A DNA stretch of 64,000 nt, taken from Gammaproteobacteria bacterium. Lineage in GTDB: Bacteria > Pseudomonadota > Gammaproteobacteria > Pseudomonadales > Porticoccaceae. Position 1 is the stretch's first letter, and each line of letters begins with the position of its first letter. Shown here in pieces: positions 27,077 through 36,214 of the stretch. The position numbers and the translations under genes are program-made. The notes below the pieces were generated by a model, which saw only the letters and a list, made by a program, of their open reading frames with translations, did no database searches and was not told where the DNA came from. Where the stretch lies: assembly GCA_016708925.1 (NCBI GenBank), contig JADJET010000022.1, positions 62,001 to 126,000 of the forward strand. The letters run 5' to 3'.

Positions 27077-27148
27077 GGAAAATCTCCTGATGCGTGGTGA
27101 ATCTGCGCGGCCGGTCGGCGCCGGCCGTTTGCGTAATCGGTGTCGACT

Positions 27149-27310
27149 TCAGCTCGCCTCGGCGAGCGCCCCGGGCGCTGCGGCCGGCACGCGCACCCGT
27201 CGGTTCGCCACCTCGTTACAGATCTGGCCATCAGCCGTCGTGAGGTGGCGTGGTAAGGTCAGGCAGAGGTTGGGATGACGTTGAAACAGCATCGGGACGC
27301 CGATGTCCAT
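27149..27310 (-). CDS. Small hypothetical ORF, possibly a remnant
   Basis: 53 codons starting MDIGVPMLFQRHPNLCL with AGGGG eight bases upstream. Nothing definite is recognised. The first ten residues are reminiscent of the N-terminus of some LLM oxidoreductases, so it may be a decayed gene. It lies in the 497-base divergent gap 27077-27573, which otherwise shows only a possible TATATT near 27430 that could serve the rightward SDR. Confidence 0.3.
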   Translation of the reverse strand: MDIGVPMLFQRHPNLCLTLPRHLTTADGQICNEVANRRVRVPAAAPGALAEAS

Positions 27311-27573
27311 GATGACCCCCTGTAATGTGAAGTGATGAAGTTGATAACCCTGGATTGTACACGCTCGACTCCCGGGTAACAGCGCCCCGCGGAACGCGCT
27401 CAAGGGGTTCGCGTTTCCCATCGAAAACTCTTATATTGGCCCGTGCTTGCAACCCCGTCGGCCGGCAACATCGGTGCAGAAACGGGATCAGCGACAAACA
27501 ATCAGTCCGCTCGACGCCGTCTGCGCCGACCGCTGCACAGCCTTCGCAACCATCACCTACAGGGGAAACCACC

Positions 27574-28332
27574 ATGGCAAGTCTCGACGGAAAAGTAGCA
27601 CTCATCACCGGCGCCGCCCGCGGCCAGGGCGCCGCCGAAGCCCGCCTGTTCGCCAAGCGCGGCGCCAAGGTAATGCTATGCGACGTGCTCGACGCCGAAG
27701 GCCAGGCGGTCGCCGCCGAAATCGGCGCCAGTGCCGCCTACATGCGCCTGGATGTCACCAGCGAAAGCGGCTGGAAAGAAGTCGTCGCTGCCACGGTCGC
27801 CAAGTTCGGCAAACTCAATGTGCTGGTGAACAACGCCGGGATCATCACCCCGGTGAAGGAAATCGGCGACACCAGCCTCCCCGAGTACATGAAAGTCATT
27901 CAGGTCAACCAGGTCGGGGTGTTCCTCGGCATGCGTGAAGTGGTCGAACCGATGAAGAAGGCCGGCGGCGGCTCCATCGTCAACATCTCGTCGATTGACG
28001 GCCTGCTGGGCATGTACGGCGCCACCGCCTACTGCGCCACCAAGTTCGCGGTGCGCGGCATGACCAAGGTGGCGGCGCTCGAGCTGGGCAAATACGGCAT
28101 TCGCGTCAATTCCCTCCACCCGGGCGGCGTGCAAACCAAGATACTCGACGACACCGGCCTGACCGAAGGCCAGGCGGTCGATGCGTTCAAAAAGATTCCG
28201 CTGGGCCGGATCGGTCAGTCCGAGGAGATGGCGACCCTGGCCGCCTACCTCGCCTCCGACGATGCATCCTATTCCACCGGCTCCGAGTTCATCGCCGATG
28301 GCGGCCTTACCGCCGGTTTCGCGCTCGGATGA
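27574..28332 (+). CDS. SDR, first of a tandem duplicate pair
   Basis: 252 residues from the ATG at 27574 (AGGGG upstream). TGAARGQG near residue 11, LVNNAGI, INISSIDG-type serine motif (VNISSIDGLLG) and YCATK. C-terminus STGSEFIADGGLTAGFALG. Closest in pattern to 3-alpha/20-beta-hydroxysteroid-type and glucose/cyclohexanol-type SDRs. The gene at 28513 is a close paralogue over the full length, so this is a recent tandem duplication. A strong terminator lies between them. Confidence 0.93.
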   Translation: MASLDGKVALITGAARGQGAAEARLFAKRGAKVMLCDVLDAEGQAVAAEIGASAAYMRLDVTSESGWKEVVAATVAKFGKLNVLVNNAGIITPVKEIGDTSLPEYMKVIQVNQVGVFLGMREVVEPMKKAGGGSIVNISSIDGLLGMYGATAYCATKFAVRGMTKVAALELGKYGIRVNSLHPGGVQTKILDDTGLTEGQAVDAFKKIPLGRIGQSEEMATLAAYLASDDASYSTGSEFIADGGLTAGFALG

Positions 28333-28365
28333 TGATCCGGTAGCGCCGGCACGATCCCGAAATCA

Positions 28366-28397
28366 GGAAAGCCCGCCATTTGGCGGGCTTTCCTTTT
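28366..28397 (+). terminator. Rho-independent terminator between the paralogous SDRs
   Basis: Perfect 12-base stem GGAAAGCCCGCC / GGCGGGCTTTCC with an ATTT loop, then TTTT. It lies 33 bases after the stop of the first SDR, so the second copy probably has its own promoter in the following 110 bases. Confidence 0.88.
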
Positions 28398-28512
28398 GCA
28401 ATAATAAAGCCTTGTCCATAAAAGTTTTGCCCGCCAAGCCATCTCGCGCATACTCGGGCCGTCTGCTGAAAATAGCCTTCCTCAATCAACCCATAACAAA
28501 CGGAGTCACATC

Positions 28513-29271
28513 ATGAGCAATCTCAACGGCAAAGTGGCCTTGATTACCGGCGCCGCACGGGGCCAGGGCGCCGCCGAAGCGCGCCTGTTCGCCCAACGCG
28601 GCGCCAAAGTGGTGCTGTGCGATATTCTGGACAGCGAAGGCCAGGCGGTGGCGGCGGAGATTGGCGCGAACGCCACTTATGTGCGCCTGGATGTCACCAG
28701 CGAAGCGAGCTGGCAAGCCGCGGTCAAGGCGGCGGTCGGCAAGTTCGGCAAGCTCAATGTGCTGGTGAACAATGCAGGCATCGTCAAGGTCACCAACCTG
28801 GCGGACTGCCCGCTGGATGAATACATGCAGGTCATCCAGGTGAATCAGGTCGGTGTGTTCCTCGGCATGAAAACCGTGGTACCCGCGATGAAGCAGGCCG
28901 GCGGCGGATCGATCGTCAACATTTCCTCCATCGACGGCCTCATCGGCATGACCGGAGGCGCGGCGTATTGCGCCAGTAAATTCGCGGTACGGGGCATGAC
29001 CAAGGTGGCGGCGCTGGAACTGGGCAAGGACGGGATTCGCGTCAACTCCATTCACCCGGGCGGCATCCTGACCCCGATGATCACCGGCGCCGGACTCGAC
29101 GCCCAAACCGCTGGCGAGATTTTCGGTCGGGTGCCGCTGCAGCGCATTGGTCAGCCTGAAGAGATTGCCACGCTGGCGGCCTATCTCGCCTCCGACGATG
29201 CGTCTTATTCCACCGGCTCGGAATTTATCGCCGACGGCGGACTGACGGCTGGTTTTGCACTGGAAGCCTGA
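28513..29271 (+). CDS. SDR, second of a tandem duplicate pair
   Basis: 252 residues, same architecture as its neighbour: TGAARGQG, NNAGI, VNISSIDGLIG, YCASK and STGSEFIADGGLTAGFALEA. The two differ most around residues 90-105 and 190-215, the loops that line the substrate pocket in SDRs, suggesting that they handle different or enantiomeric substrates (inference). Terminated by the hairpin at 29332. Confidence 0.93.
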   Translation: MSNLNGKVALITGAARGQGAAEARLFAQRGAKVVLCDILDSEGQAVAAEIGANATYVRLDVTSEASWQAAVKAAVGKFGKLNVLVNNAGIVKVTNLADCPLDEYMQVIQVNQVGVFLGMKTVVPAMKQAGGGSIVNISSIDGLIGMTGGAAYCASKFAVRGMTKVAALELGKDGIRVNSIHPGGILTPMITGAGLDAQTAGEIFGRVPLQRIGQPEEIATLAAYLASDDASYSTGSEFIADGGLTAGFALEA

Positions 29272-29331
29272 TCCGGACATGCAGTGAAAAGCGCCCGGCC
29301 GACACGCGTCGACGGATAGCAAGGTAGATAA

Positions 29332-29357
29332 AAAAGGGCGCCACAGGGCGCCCTTTT
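29332..29357. terminator. Bidirectional rho-independent terminator
   Basis: AAAAGGGCGCC / GGCGCCCTTTT, 11-base perfect stem with a four-base loop, between convergent SDR (+) and LLM oxidoreductase (-) genes. A and T tracts on both sides let it serve both strands. Confidence 0.88.
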
Positions 29358-29378
29358 CCTAACCGGAAACGCTCACTA

Positions 29379-30707
29379 TCAGGGCAGATTGAGCGCCGCC
29401 AGAGCAGCGCGATCCACCACCGGCAACCGCTTGGTGCCAGGTGCCAATTTGACCGAACCCGGCTTCCGATCGAAGGGGCCTTGCAGATCCTGCTGTTTGC
29501 CGAAGGCGCGTACCGCCGGCAATACTTCCTTGCCGAGCAGTTCGACGCTGCGCAGGCGGTCCTTGTCCCCGACGGTACCCTGCACCGCGAACACGGTGAA
29601 CACACCGGGGCGGATAACGCCCAGAATATCCGTGATCTTCTTGATGCAGGTCTGGGGGCTGCCGACCACCACTTGCAGATTTTCCTGCACTTTTTCGTAG
29701 CCCTTGATCAGCTTCTGCCGCAGACCTTCATACGCCGAGGCATCCCAGGAATCCTCCTGGCCGGCCATCATCTTGGCCTTGCTGACGCCGAGCCAGCTAC
29801 CGCCCGGCTGGTTGGCCAGCATGCGGATCGCCGCCTTGGAGTTGTAGCCCGGGGGCAGCGTGTGCTCGGGACGGGAGAACGCGTTCTGACCGCCGCCGTA
29901 AATGAAGCCGCGACCGAGCTCCTGGGCCTTCTCGTCGGTGTCGGCGCAGAACACCGGCAACAGGTAGCCGAAGTTCTCCGGACCCGCCTGATAACCCAGC
30001 TCCGCGGCCTTGTCGGCATACATGTCCCACATGTCGCAGGTCGGCCCGAGGGCGGTGCCCAATCCCAGGTAAGGGTAGGCTTTCTCGGCGCACCACAGAA
30101 TGGTTTCCGGACTCAGTACGCCGGGAATCCACTGCTGGGGAACCGGCTTCTGGTAGGGCTTGATCCAGGGATTCACATGACGGTAATGGAAGTGCTTGCC
30201 TTCGTAGCGCCAGGGTCCTTCGCGGGTCCAGGCCTGCATGATGAACTCATGCGCCTCGTTGAACATTTCGCGGTTGTAGGCCGGGTTGGCGTTGTTGAAA
30301 AACTGCTCGCTGCCCGCACCCCGAACCCAGCCGGATACCAACCGACCGCGGGAAATGACATCGATAGTGGCCAGTTCCTCGGCCGCGCGCAGCGGATGCT
30401 TGATGACCGGAAGCGGGGTGCCGATCAGCACGATCTTCACCTTGGAGGTGATGCGCGCCAGGATGGCCGCCTCGGTGGTGAGAACGTTGCCGGAGCAGAA
30501 AGGATTGCCGTGGTGCTCGTTCAGGGCAACAGCGTCAAAACCCACTTCTTCGCAATAGCAGGCTTCATCCAGATAGAAGTTGTAGTCGTGTGCGGCTTTC
30601 TCCGCATCGAAATACTTGTTGGAAACCCCGAAAAAGGCGCGATTCTGCAGCACCGGTGCTTCGGGTACATAGCGCATCGGGCGCTCGGTAAAGTGTGCAA
30701 TTTGCAT
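29379..30707 (-). CDS. LLM-class flavin-dependent oxidoreductase
   Basis: 442 residues. CEEVGFDAVALNEHHGNPFC near residue 52 and RLVSGWVRGAGSEQF near residue 122 are the signature of the bacterial-luciferase/alkanal-type monooxygenase fold. It is about 60-100 residues longer than typical LLM members, with the extra part at the C-terminus (GPFDRKPGSVKL onward). It forms an operon with the alpha/beta hydrolase 19 bases downstream... in transcription order the hydrolase is upstream. A Baeyer-Villiger-like or hydroxylating step followed or preceded by hydrolysis is plausible, but inferred. Confidence 0.9.
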   Translation of the reverse strand: MQIAHFTERPMRYVPEAPVLQNRAFFGVSNKYFDAEKAAHDYNFYLDEACYCEEVGFDAVALNEHHGNPFCSGNVLTTEAAILARITSKVKIVLIGTPLPVIKHPLRAAEELATIDVISRGRLVSGWVRGAGSEQFFNNANPAYNREMFNEAHEFIMQAWTREGPWRYEGKHFHYRHVNPWIKPYQKPVPQQWIPGVLSPETILWCAEKAYPYLGLGTALGPTCDMWDMYADKAAELGYQAGPENFGYLLPVFCADTDEKAQELGRGFIYGGGQNAFSRPEHTLPPGYNSKAAIRMLANQPGGSWLGVSKAKMMAGQEDSWDASAYEGLRQKLIKGYEKVQENLQVVVGSPQTCIKKITDILGVIRPGVFTVFAVQGTVGDKDRLRSVELLGKEVLPAVRAFGKQQDLQGPFDRKPGSVKLAPGTKRLPVVDRAALAALNLP

Positions 30708-30726
30708 GACTCAGACCTCCGTGAGG

Positions 30727-31512
30727 TTAGGCGAGAATTTTCTTGACTGCGGCGACGAATTCGTCTTTCTTTTCGATTTCTACCCGGTGGCCGGCACCGG
30801 CGATGGATACCACCTGGGCCTGGGGAAGCGCTTCCTTGTACTTGCGGATGCAATCTTCCGGAACGACACCGTCTTCACTGCCACGCACCAACAAGGTTGG
30901 CAGCTTGACGTTGGCGGCACTGCGCAGCAGCGCGGGCAGGCTGGGGTTGAACATGTAGGGCTCCCAGCCGATGCGGGCGCTCTCGGCGCGGGCATCCTCG
31001 AACAGCTCGAACTGGTCGGGCGACATTTCGCCGCCGTAGATATTCTTGAATTCATTATCCTGACTGGAAACGCTGGCGCGCAGGTAAGTGTTGATGGTAC
31101 AGGCGAACATGTCGTAGATCTCGCCCTTGTCGGGTTTGATGCCCATGGGGCCGACCAGGGTCAGACTCGCCAGTTGCTCCGGATTGGACGCCGCCATTTC
31201 CGCGGCGATATACCCACCCGCGGAGAAGCCCAGCAGATCGACCTTGCCCAGATTCAGCTCGCGGATCATGTTCTGATAGAAGTTGGCGATATCCCGGTGA
31301 CGCCACGCCCAGTCGAGACGCGGCGATTTGCCGAAGCCAGGCTGCAGCGGAATGATCAGCTCGCGCCCCTTGGCAAGCTCCTCATTCCAGCCCATCCAGC
31401 CGGTGTAGCCCATTTCATCGTGCAGCACCAGCAGCGGCTTGCCGGACCCACCCCGGACCAAGACGAGCTCGCTGCCCGCGACCTTAACGGTTTCTTCTCT
31501 CCAAGTAGCCAA
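30727..31512 (-). CDS. Alpha/beta hydrolase
   Basis: 261 residues from a TTG at 31512 with AAGGGGG upstream; the open frame is 62 codons longer but that part is not hydrolase-like. Nucleophile elbow GFSAGG near residue 95, acid in VRGSEDGVVP, and His in AGAGHRVEIE. The oxyanion strand is LLVLHDEMGYTG. First gene of a two-gene operon with the LLM oxidoreductase. Could be an ester, lactone or C-C bond hydrolase of the meta-cleavage type. Confidence 0.9.
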   Translation of the reverse strand: MATWREETVKVAGSELVLVRGGSGKPLLVLHDEMGYTGWMGWNEELAKGRELIIPLQPGFGKSPRLDWAWRHRDIANFYQNMIRELNLGKVDLLGFSAGGYIAAEMAASNPEQLASLTLVGPMGIKPDKGEIYDMFACTINTYLRASVSSQDNEFKNIYGGEMSPDQFELFEDARAESARIGWEPYMFNPSLPALLRSAANVKLPTLLVRGSEDGVVPEDCIRKYKEALPQAQVVSIAGAGHRVEIEKKDEFVAAVKKILA

Positions 31513-31557
31513 TGTTTCCCCCTTGCTATCGTTTGAAAGGTTGATGATGCAGTCTAC

Positions 31558-31577
31558 AAACCACTGAAAACCACTGA
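31558..31577. repeat. Tandem 10-base direct repeat upstream of the hydrolase
   Basis: Two exact head-to-tail copies of AAACCACTGA, 46 bases upstream of the TTG start. One helical turn apart, so a candidate regulator site. The rest of the divergent gap to 31989 contains no gene and no clear hairpin that I can see. Confidence 0.45.
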
Positions 31578-31989
31578 TGGCGTGTAAGGTTATAAATCTC
31601 TTCTGTGACAAAGTGTTAGGCGAAACAACACAGTGTCGGTCAAGCGCTCCTGCGACCGAGCGTCCGCGTTTCATGCCGGATCGGACTGATTCAATCACAA
31701 AGGAGATTGGCGGGGCAACCTGTTTTTAAGCCGACCAATTGGCCTGCGTCAACTGCGGGATACCGCAAAATATCCAGCGGATCGGCACCGGCCAAAGACT
31801 GCGGGGCGGGAATGTCGCAAAAGGCCGTTTGACTCCCTGCCGCGTTCTAGCGTCCAATAGCCCGCTTTGATCGACGTGCCGCCCAAGAAGCCCCGCGATT
31901 CAGCCAAGTACCCAAATTCTCTTTCTTAATGGTTTTACGCCCCGATCGATTGGCCCCGAGCACATGCTCGCCGCGAGAATGCCTGCAAG

Positions 31990-33105
31990 ATGCTGACCAC
32001 CCTGCGTAGACGTGACATCGCCCTGCTGATCGCTGTTGTGGCCTTGGCGGCCTGCGACTCCGGAAAATCCACCGCGCCTGCTGCCACGACGTCTCCGGCA
32101 GTCCGCGCCACCGCCGTCACGGCGGCTCCACCGCAACAGCAGGATATCGCAGTCACCGAACGCTCGGTCGGGCAGCTCGAAAGCCTGATTACGCCGGAAG
32201 TGGCCGCCGAGGTCGAAGGCAGGATTCTCCGGGGTTTCGCCAAAACCGGCGAGCGTGTGACGGAAGGCCAGCTGATCGCGGAGCTCGACCCAGAGGACTA
32301 CCGCATAGCCGCCGCCGCCGCCAGCGCCGAGCTGCGGCAATTATCCGCGCTGCGGGACAACCAGCAGCGCACCGTTGAGCGCTATCGGGCACTTCTGGCA
32401 GGCCATCAGATCTCGATGGATCGCCACGATGAAGCGGTCGCCCAGTTGCGCGCACTGAACGAACAGATCGAAGGGGCACGGGCACGGCTGGAACAGAGCG
32501 AGCGCGCATTGACGAAAACCCGGGTGCTCTCGCGCTACGACGGCGTGGTGGATGCCGAGCTGATCAGCCCCGGAGATTTCGTCAAGGTAGGCGACCCGCT
32601 GTTCCGCATCACCACTTCAAATCGTCTCCGCGCCCGCTTGCCGTTGCCGGAAACCCTGGCCAGCAAGCTGTCGGTGGGCCAGGAAATCGAGCTGTACTCC
32701 CCGCTCGCGCCGGACACCCGGGTGACCAGCACCATCTCGGAGATCCGCCCCACCATCGGCGTCCGCAACCGCGCGATCGACGTGTTCGCCATTGTCGAGA
32801 ATCCCGGCGGCTGGCAACCGGGCGGCAGCGTCAATGCGGCCATCGTCATCGATCGACGGCCTGACGCACTACTGGTACCCGAATCCTCCGTCGTGCCACG
32901 CCCGGCCGGCAATGTGATCTATGTCATCGAGGCCGGTGTGGCCCGCCAGCGGCCGGTGGAAACCGGCATCTTCCGCGATGGCTTGGTGGAAATCCGTTCC
33001 GGCGTGACCGCAACCGATCTGGTCGTTCACACTGGTGCCAGCTTCCTCACCGAGGGCGCTCCCGTGACGGTCATTCCGACCGGCGGCACGACGCCAGCTG
33101 ACTGA
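31990..33105 (+). CDS. RND efflux periplasmic adaptor lipoprotein
   Basis: 371 residues. The signal peptide ends in LAAC, a lipobox with Cys22, so it is a lipoprotein of the inner membrane facing the periplasm. The order is split lipoyl domain (ILRGFAKTGERVTEGQLIAE and the returning SRYDGVVDAELISPGDFVKVG), a coiled-coil hairpin at about residues 100-175, then beta-barrel and membrane-proximal parts. It pairs with the RND pump starting 3 bases later. No outer-membrane channel gene is adjacent. Confidence 0.94.
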   Translation: MLTTLRRRDIALLIAVVALAACDSGKSTAPAATTSPAVRATAVTAAPPQQQDIAVTERSVGQLESLITPEVAAEVEGRILRGFAKTGERVTEGQLIAELDPEDYRIAAAAASAELRQLSALRDNQQRTVERYRALLAGHQISMDRHDEAVAQLRALNEQIEGARARLEQSERALTKTRVLSRYDGVVDAELISPGDFVKVGDPLFRITTSNRLRARLPLPETLASKLSVGQEIELYSPLAPDTRVTSTISEIRPTIGVRNRAIDVFAIVENPGGWQPGGSVNAAIVIDRRPDALLVPESSVVPRPAGNVIYVIEAGVARQRPVETGIFRDGLVEIRSGVTATDLVVHTGASFLTEGAPVTVIPTGGTTPAD

Positions 33106-33108
33106 ACC

Positions 33109-36100
33109 ATGAACCTTCCCACGCTTTCAATCAGTCGCCATGTGCTCACCACCATGGCGTCGGCCGTGCTGGTGCTGTTTGGCATCATCGGCTACCAGCG
33201 CCTCGGGGTCGATCGGTTTCCCTACACCGAGTTTCCCCTGGTGGCGGTCACCACTACCCTGACCGGTGCGTCGCCGGAAGTCATCGACGCGGCTCTCACC
33301 AACGTCATTGAAACCGCCGTCAACAGCGTGCCGGGGATCGAACACATCGAATCCAGCTCCTCACCGGGCACCTCCAGCGTGGTGGTGACCTTCAACCTCG
33401 ACAAAAACATCGATATCGCTTTCAACGAGGTGCAGTCGAAGGTCAATCAGGTGCTGCGGCAACTGCCCACGGACGCCGACCCCCCGGTGGTCGCCAAAGT
33501 CGAGTTCGGAGCGCAACCCATCATGTGGCTCGCCCTTGAGGGCGATCGCACCCTGCAGCAGCTCAACACCTATGCCATCAACACTGTAAAGAAGTCGCTG
33601 GAAACCGTCGACGGTGTGGGAGAAGTGCAGATCGGCGGCAAGCGCGAGCGCACGGTACGCGTCAACCTCGATCCCGAACGCATGGCCGCGTTCAATGTAA
33701 CCGCCAGCGAAGTGCTCGCGGCGATCCGCAACGAGCACTTCATGATGGCGGGTGGCTTCCTCACCAGCGGAGGACGCGAACACCTGGTCAAGCTCGATCT
33801 CGAGTACCACAAAGTGCGGGACCTCGAAAAGCTTGTCGTAGCCTACCGCGACAGCGCGCCTCTCCATCTTGCGGATATCGCGAACGTTATCGACGGTCTA
33901 GAGGATCGCCGCAGCGCGGCCAAATTCAACGGTCGCGAGTCGGTCGGTCTGGGTATCGTCAAAGTGTCCGACGCCAACACCGTGGCCATCGTCGATGAGG
34001 TCTATCGACGCATCGAGACCGTGATCAACCCGCAGTTGCCGCCGGGATTGAAGCTGTCGGTCTCGTCCGATGACTCCATATTCGTACGCGAGTTGGTGAC
34101 CGCGCTGCAAGAACACCTGCTGCTCGGCACCCTGCTGACAGCACTCGTGGTGTGGCTGTTTCTGAAGAATATCCGATCGACACTGATCATCGCCGTCGCC
34201 ATCCCCGTCTCCTTGCTGGGTTCGGTCGCCCTGATCTACTTCATGGGATACACCCTGAACTCCATGACCCTGCTGGCGCTGCTGCTGCTGATCGGGATCG
34301 TGGTCGACGATGCCATCGTGGTGCTGGAGAACATCTACCGTCATCGTGAGGGCCTGGACCCGGACCCGCGCAGCGCGGCGATCAACGGCACCCGCGAAGT
34401 GGTCTTCGCCGTATTGGCGGCTACGCTCTCGCTGGTATCAATTTTCGTTCCCGTGATTTTCATGGGCGGGATCATCGGTCGCTTCTTCGAATCCTTCGCG
34501 GTGGTGGTGGCGGCGGGGGTGCTCGTGTCGTGGTTCGTCTCCATGACACTGACACCGATGCTCTGCTCACGCTTTCTGGAAGTGGAAGAACACCATAAGG
34601 GTCTTTACTACTGGCTGGAACGCTCTTTCCGTGCAATGGAAGGCGCCTATGCAAAACTGCTCGCCCTGGCGCTGAGCTGGCGCTGGACGGTGATCGGACT
34701 CACTTGGTTGAGCGTGTTGGGTTGCGGTTTTTTTCTCAAGGATATCGGCAAGGAATTCTCCCCGGAGCAGGACGAAAGCCGATTCATGGTGATGGTGCGC
34801 GCGCCGCTGGGCTCCGGCATCGATTACATGCTGGGAAAAGTCGACGAAGTCGAGACTGTGCTCGCGCGCCACAACGATGTCGTACAGTCGTTTTTTATCG
34901 GGGTCGGGACCAGCGGCCGGCAGATGAACGAAGCCTGGGGTTTCGCGCGCATGATTCCCAAAGAGGAGCGCGCCATCAGCCAGCAGGACCTGCTCAAGAC
35001 GCTTGGCGCCGAGTTTGCCGCCATCCCCGGGGTACGCGCCTTTCCGATCCCGATTCCCAGCCTGGGAGGAACCCGGGGTGAGCCGCTGCAATTTGTTATC
35101 CGCGGCACCAACCTGATCGAAGTCGGCCGACTGGCGCAGGAGCTCCAGCAGCGCCTGCTCGCCGAACCCGGATTCGGCTATGTGGATCTCGACCTGAACC
35201 TCGAACTGCCGCAATTCAAGCTCAACATCGACCGCGTCCGCGCCGCCGACCTGGGGTTCTCCGCCCAGGACGTCGCCACCGCCGTCAACGTCATGATCGG
35301 CGGCGTGGATGCCGCCAAATACAACGACGACCCGGGCGATGGCGAGCGCTACGACCTGCGTCTCAAAGGTGGCGACGCAGCTTTTCGCAACCACGCCGAC
35401 CTGAGCAAGATCTATCTGCGCAGCCGCGAAGGTCAGATGATTCGGATCGATACCGTGGCCACGCTGGATGAAGCCCTCGGCCCGGCGTCGATTCCCCGCT
35501 ACGACCTGCGCTACTCGGCGCCGTTTTACGCCAAACCGGAAATCCCCCTGGCCACCGCAATCGCCAAGGTTCGGGAGCACGCCGACGCCATTCTCACGCC
35601 CGGGTATAACCTGACATTCAAGGGCCAATCCGAAGAGTTCGCCAAGACCGCGAACAACATGCTGTTCGCCTTTGTGCTGGCTACCGGGCTCCTGTATATG
35701 GTGCTAGCCAGCCAGTTCAATTCCTTCTTGCAGCCCTTGATCATCATGACCGCCCAGCCGCTCGCCATGGTGGGCGGGATTGCGGCGCTGTGGCTCACCG
35801 GACAGACGCTCAACACCTATTCCATGATCGGTCTGGTGCTGCTGATCGGCTTGGTGGCGAAAAATGCGATCCTGCTGGTGGACATCACCAACCAGCGGCG
35901 CGAACAGGGACTGGGCGTGGACGCGGCACTGCTGGCCGCCTGCCCGATTCGCTTGCGGCCCGTGCTGATGACTTCCCTGACGGTAATCCTCGCGATGGTG
36001 CCCGCGGCCCTGGGCGTCGGCGCCGGGTCCGAGACCAATGGCCCGCTGGCGATTGCGGTGATCGGCGGGATGCTATCCTCCACGCTGTTGACCCTGGTCG

Positions 36101-36171
36101 TGATTCCGCCGGTGTACTCGATCCTCGAAGGCTTTCTGGAATGGTGGCAAGCGCGCCGGGCGATCGCCTGA
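33109..36171 (+). CDS. RND-family efflux pump, HAE1/AcrB-like inner-membrane subunit
   Basis: 1020 residues with the 12-helix, two-large-loop RND pattern. The proton-relay Asp pair is in GIVVDDAIVVLENIYRH near residue 405, and the helix 10 Lys in IGLVAKNAILLVD near residue 920. Family members expel drugs, solvents or bile-like compounds by proton antiport. Follows its adaptor by 3 bases and needs an outer-membrane factor encoded elsewhere. Confidence 0.96.
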   Translation: MNLPTLSISRHVLTTMASAVLVLFGIIGYQRLGVDRFPYTEFPLVAVTTTLTGASPEVIDAALTNVIETAVNSVPGIEHIESSSSPGTSSVVVTFNLDKNIDIAFNEVQSKVNQVLRQLPTDADPPVVAKVEFGAQPIMWLALEGDRTLQQLNTYAINTVKKSLETVDGVGEVQIGGKRERTVRVNLDPERMAAFNVTASEVLAAIRNEHFMMAGGFLTSGGREHLVKLDLEYHKVRDLEKLVVAYRDSAPLHLADIANVIDGLEDRRSAAKFNGRESVGLGIVKVSDANTVAIVDEVYRRIETVINPQLPPGLKLSVSSDDSIFVRELVTALQEHLLLGTLLTALVVWLFLKNIRSTLIIAVAIPVSLLGSVALIYFMGYTLNSMTLLALLLLIGIVVDDAIVVLENIYRHREGLDPDPRSAAINGTREVVFAVLAATLSLVSIFVPVIFMGGIIGRFFESFAVVVAAGVLVSWFVSMTLTPMLCSRFLEVEEHHKGLYYWLERSFRAMEGAYAKLLALALSWRWTVIGLTWLSVLGCGFFLKDIGKEFSPEQDESRFMVMVRAPLGSGIDYMLGKVDEVETVLARHNDVVQSFFIGVGTSGRQMNEAWGFARMIPKEERAISQQDLLKTLGAEFAAIPGVRAFPIPIPSLGGTRGEPLQFVIRGTNLIEVGRLAQELQQRLLAEPGFGYVDLDLNLELPQFKLNIDRVRAADLGFSAQDVATAVNVMIGGVDAAKYNDDPGDGERYDLRLKGGDAAFRNHADLSKIYLRSREGQMIRIDTVATLDEALGPASIPRYDLRYSAPFYAKPEIPLATAIAKVREHADAILTPGYNLTFKGQSEEFAKTANNMLFAFVLATGLLYMVLASQFNSFLQPLIIMTAQPLAMVGGIAALWLTGQTLNTYSMIGLVLLIGLVAKNAILLVDITNQRREQGLGVDAALLAACPIRLRPVLMTSLTVILAMVPAALGVGAGSETNGPLAIAVIGGMLSSTLLTLVVIPPVYSILEGFLEWWQARRAIA

Positions 36172-36214
36172 CCTCCCCGCAGGCCCGCCCTCCGTCCCGC
36201 GCCGGTACGCCACG

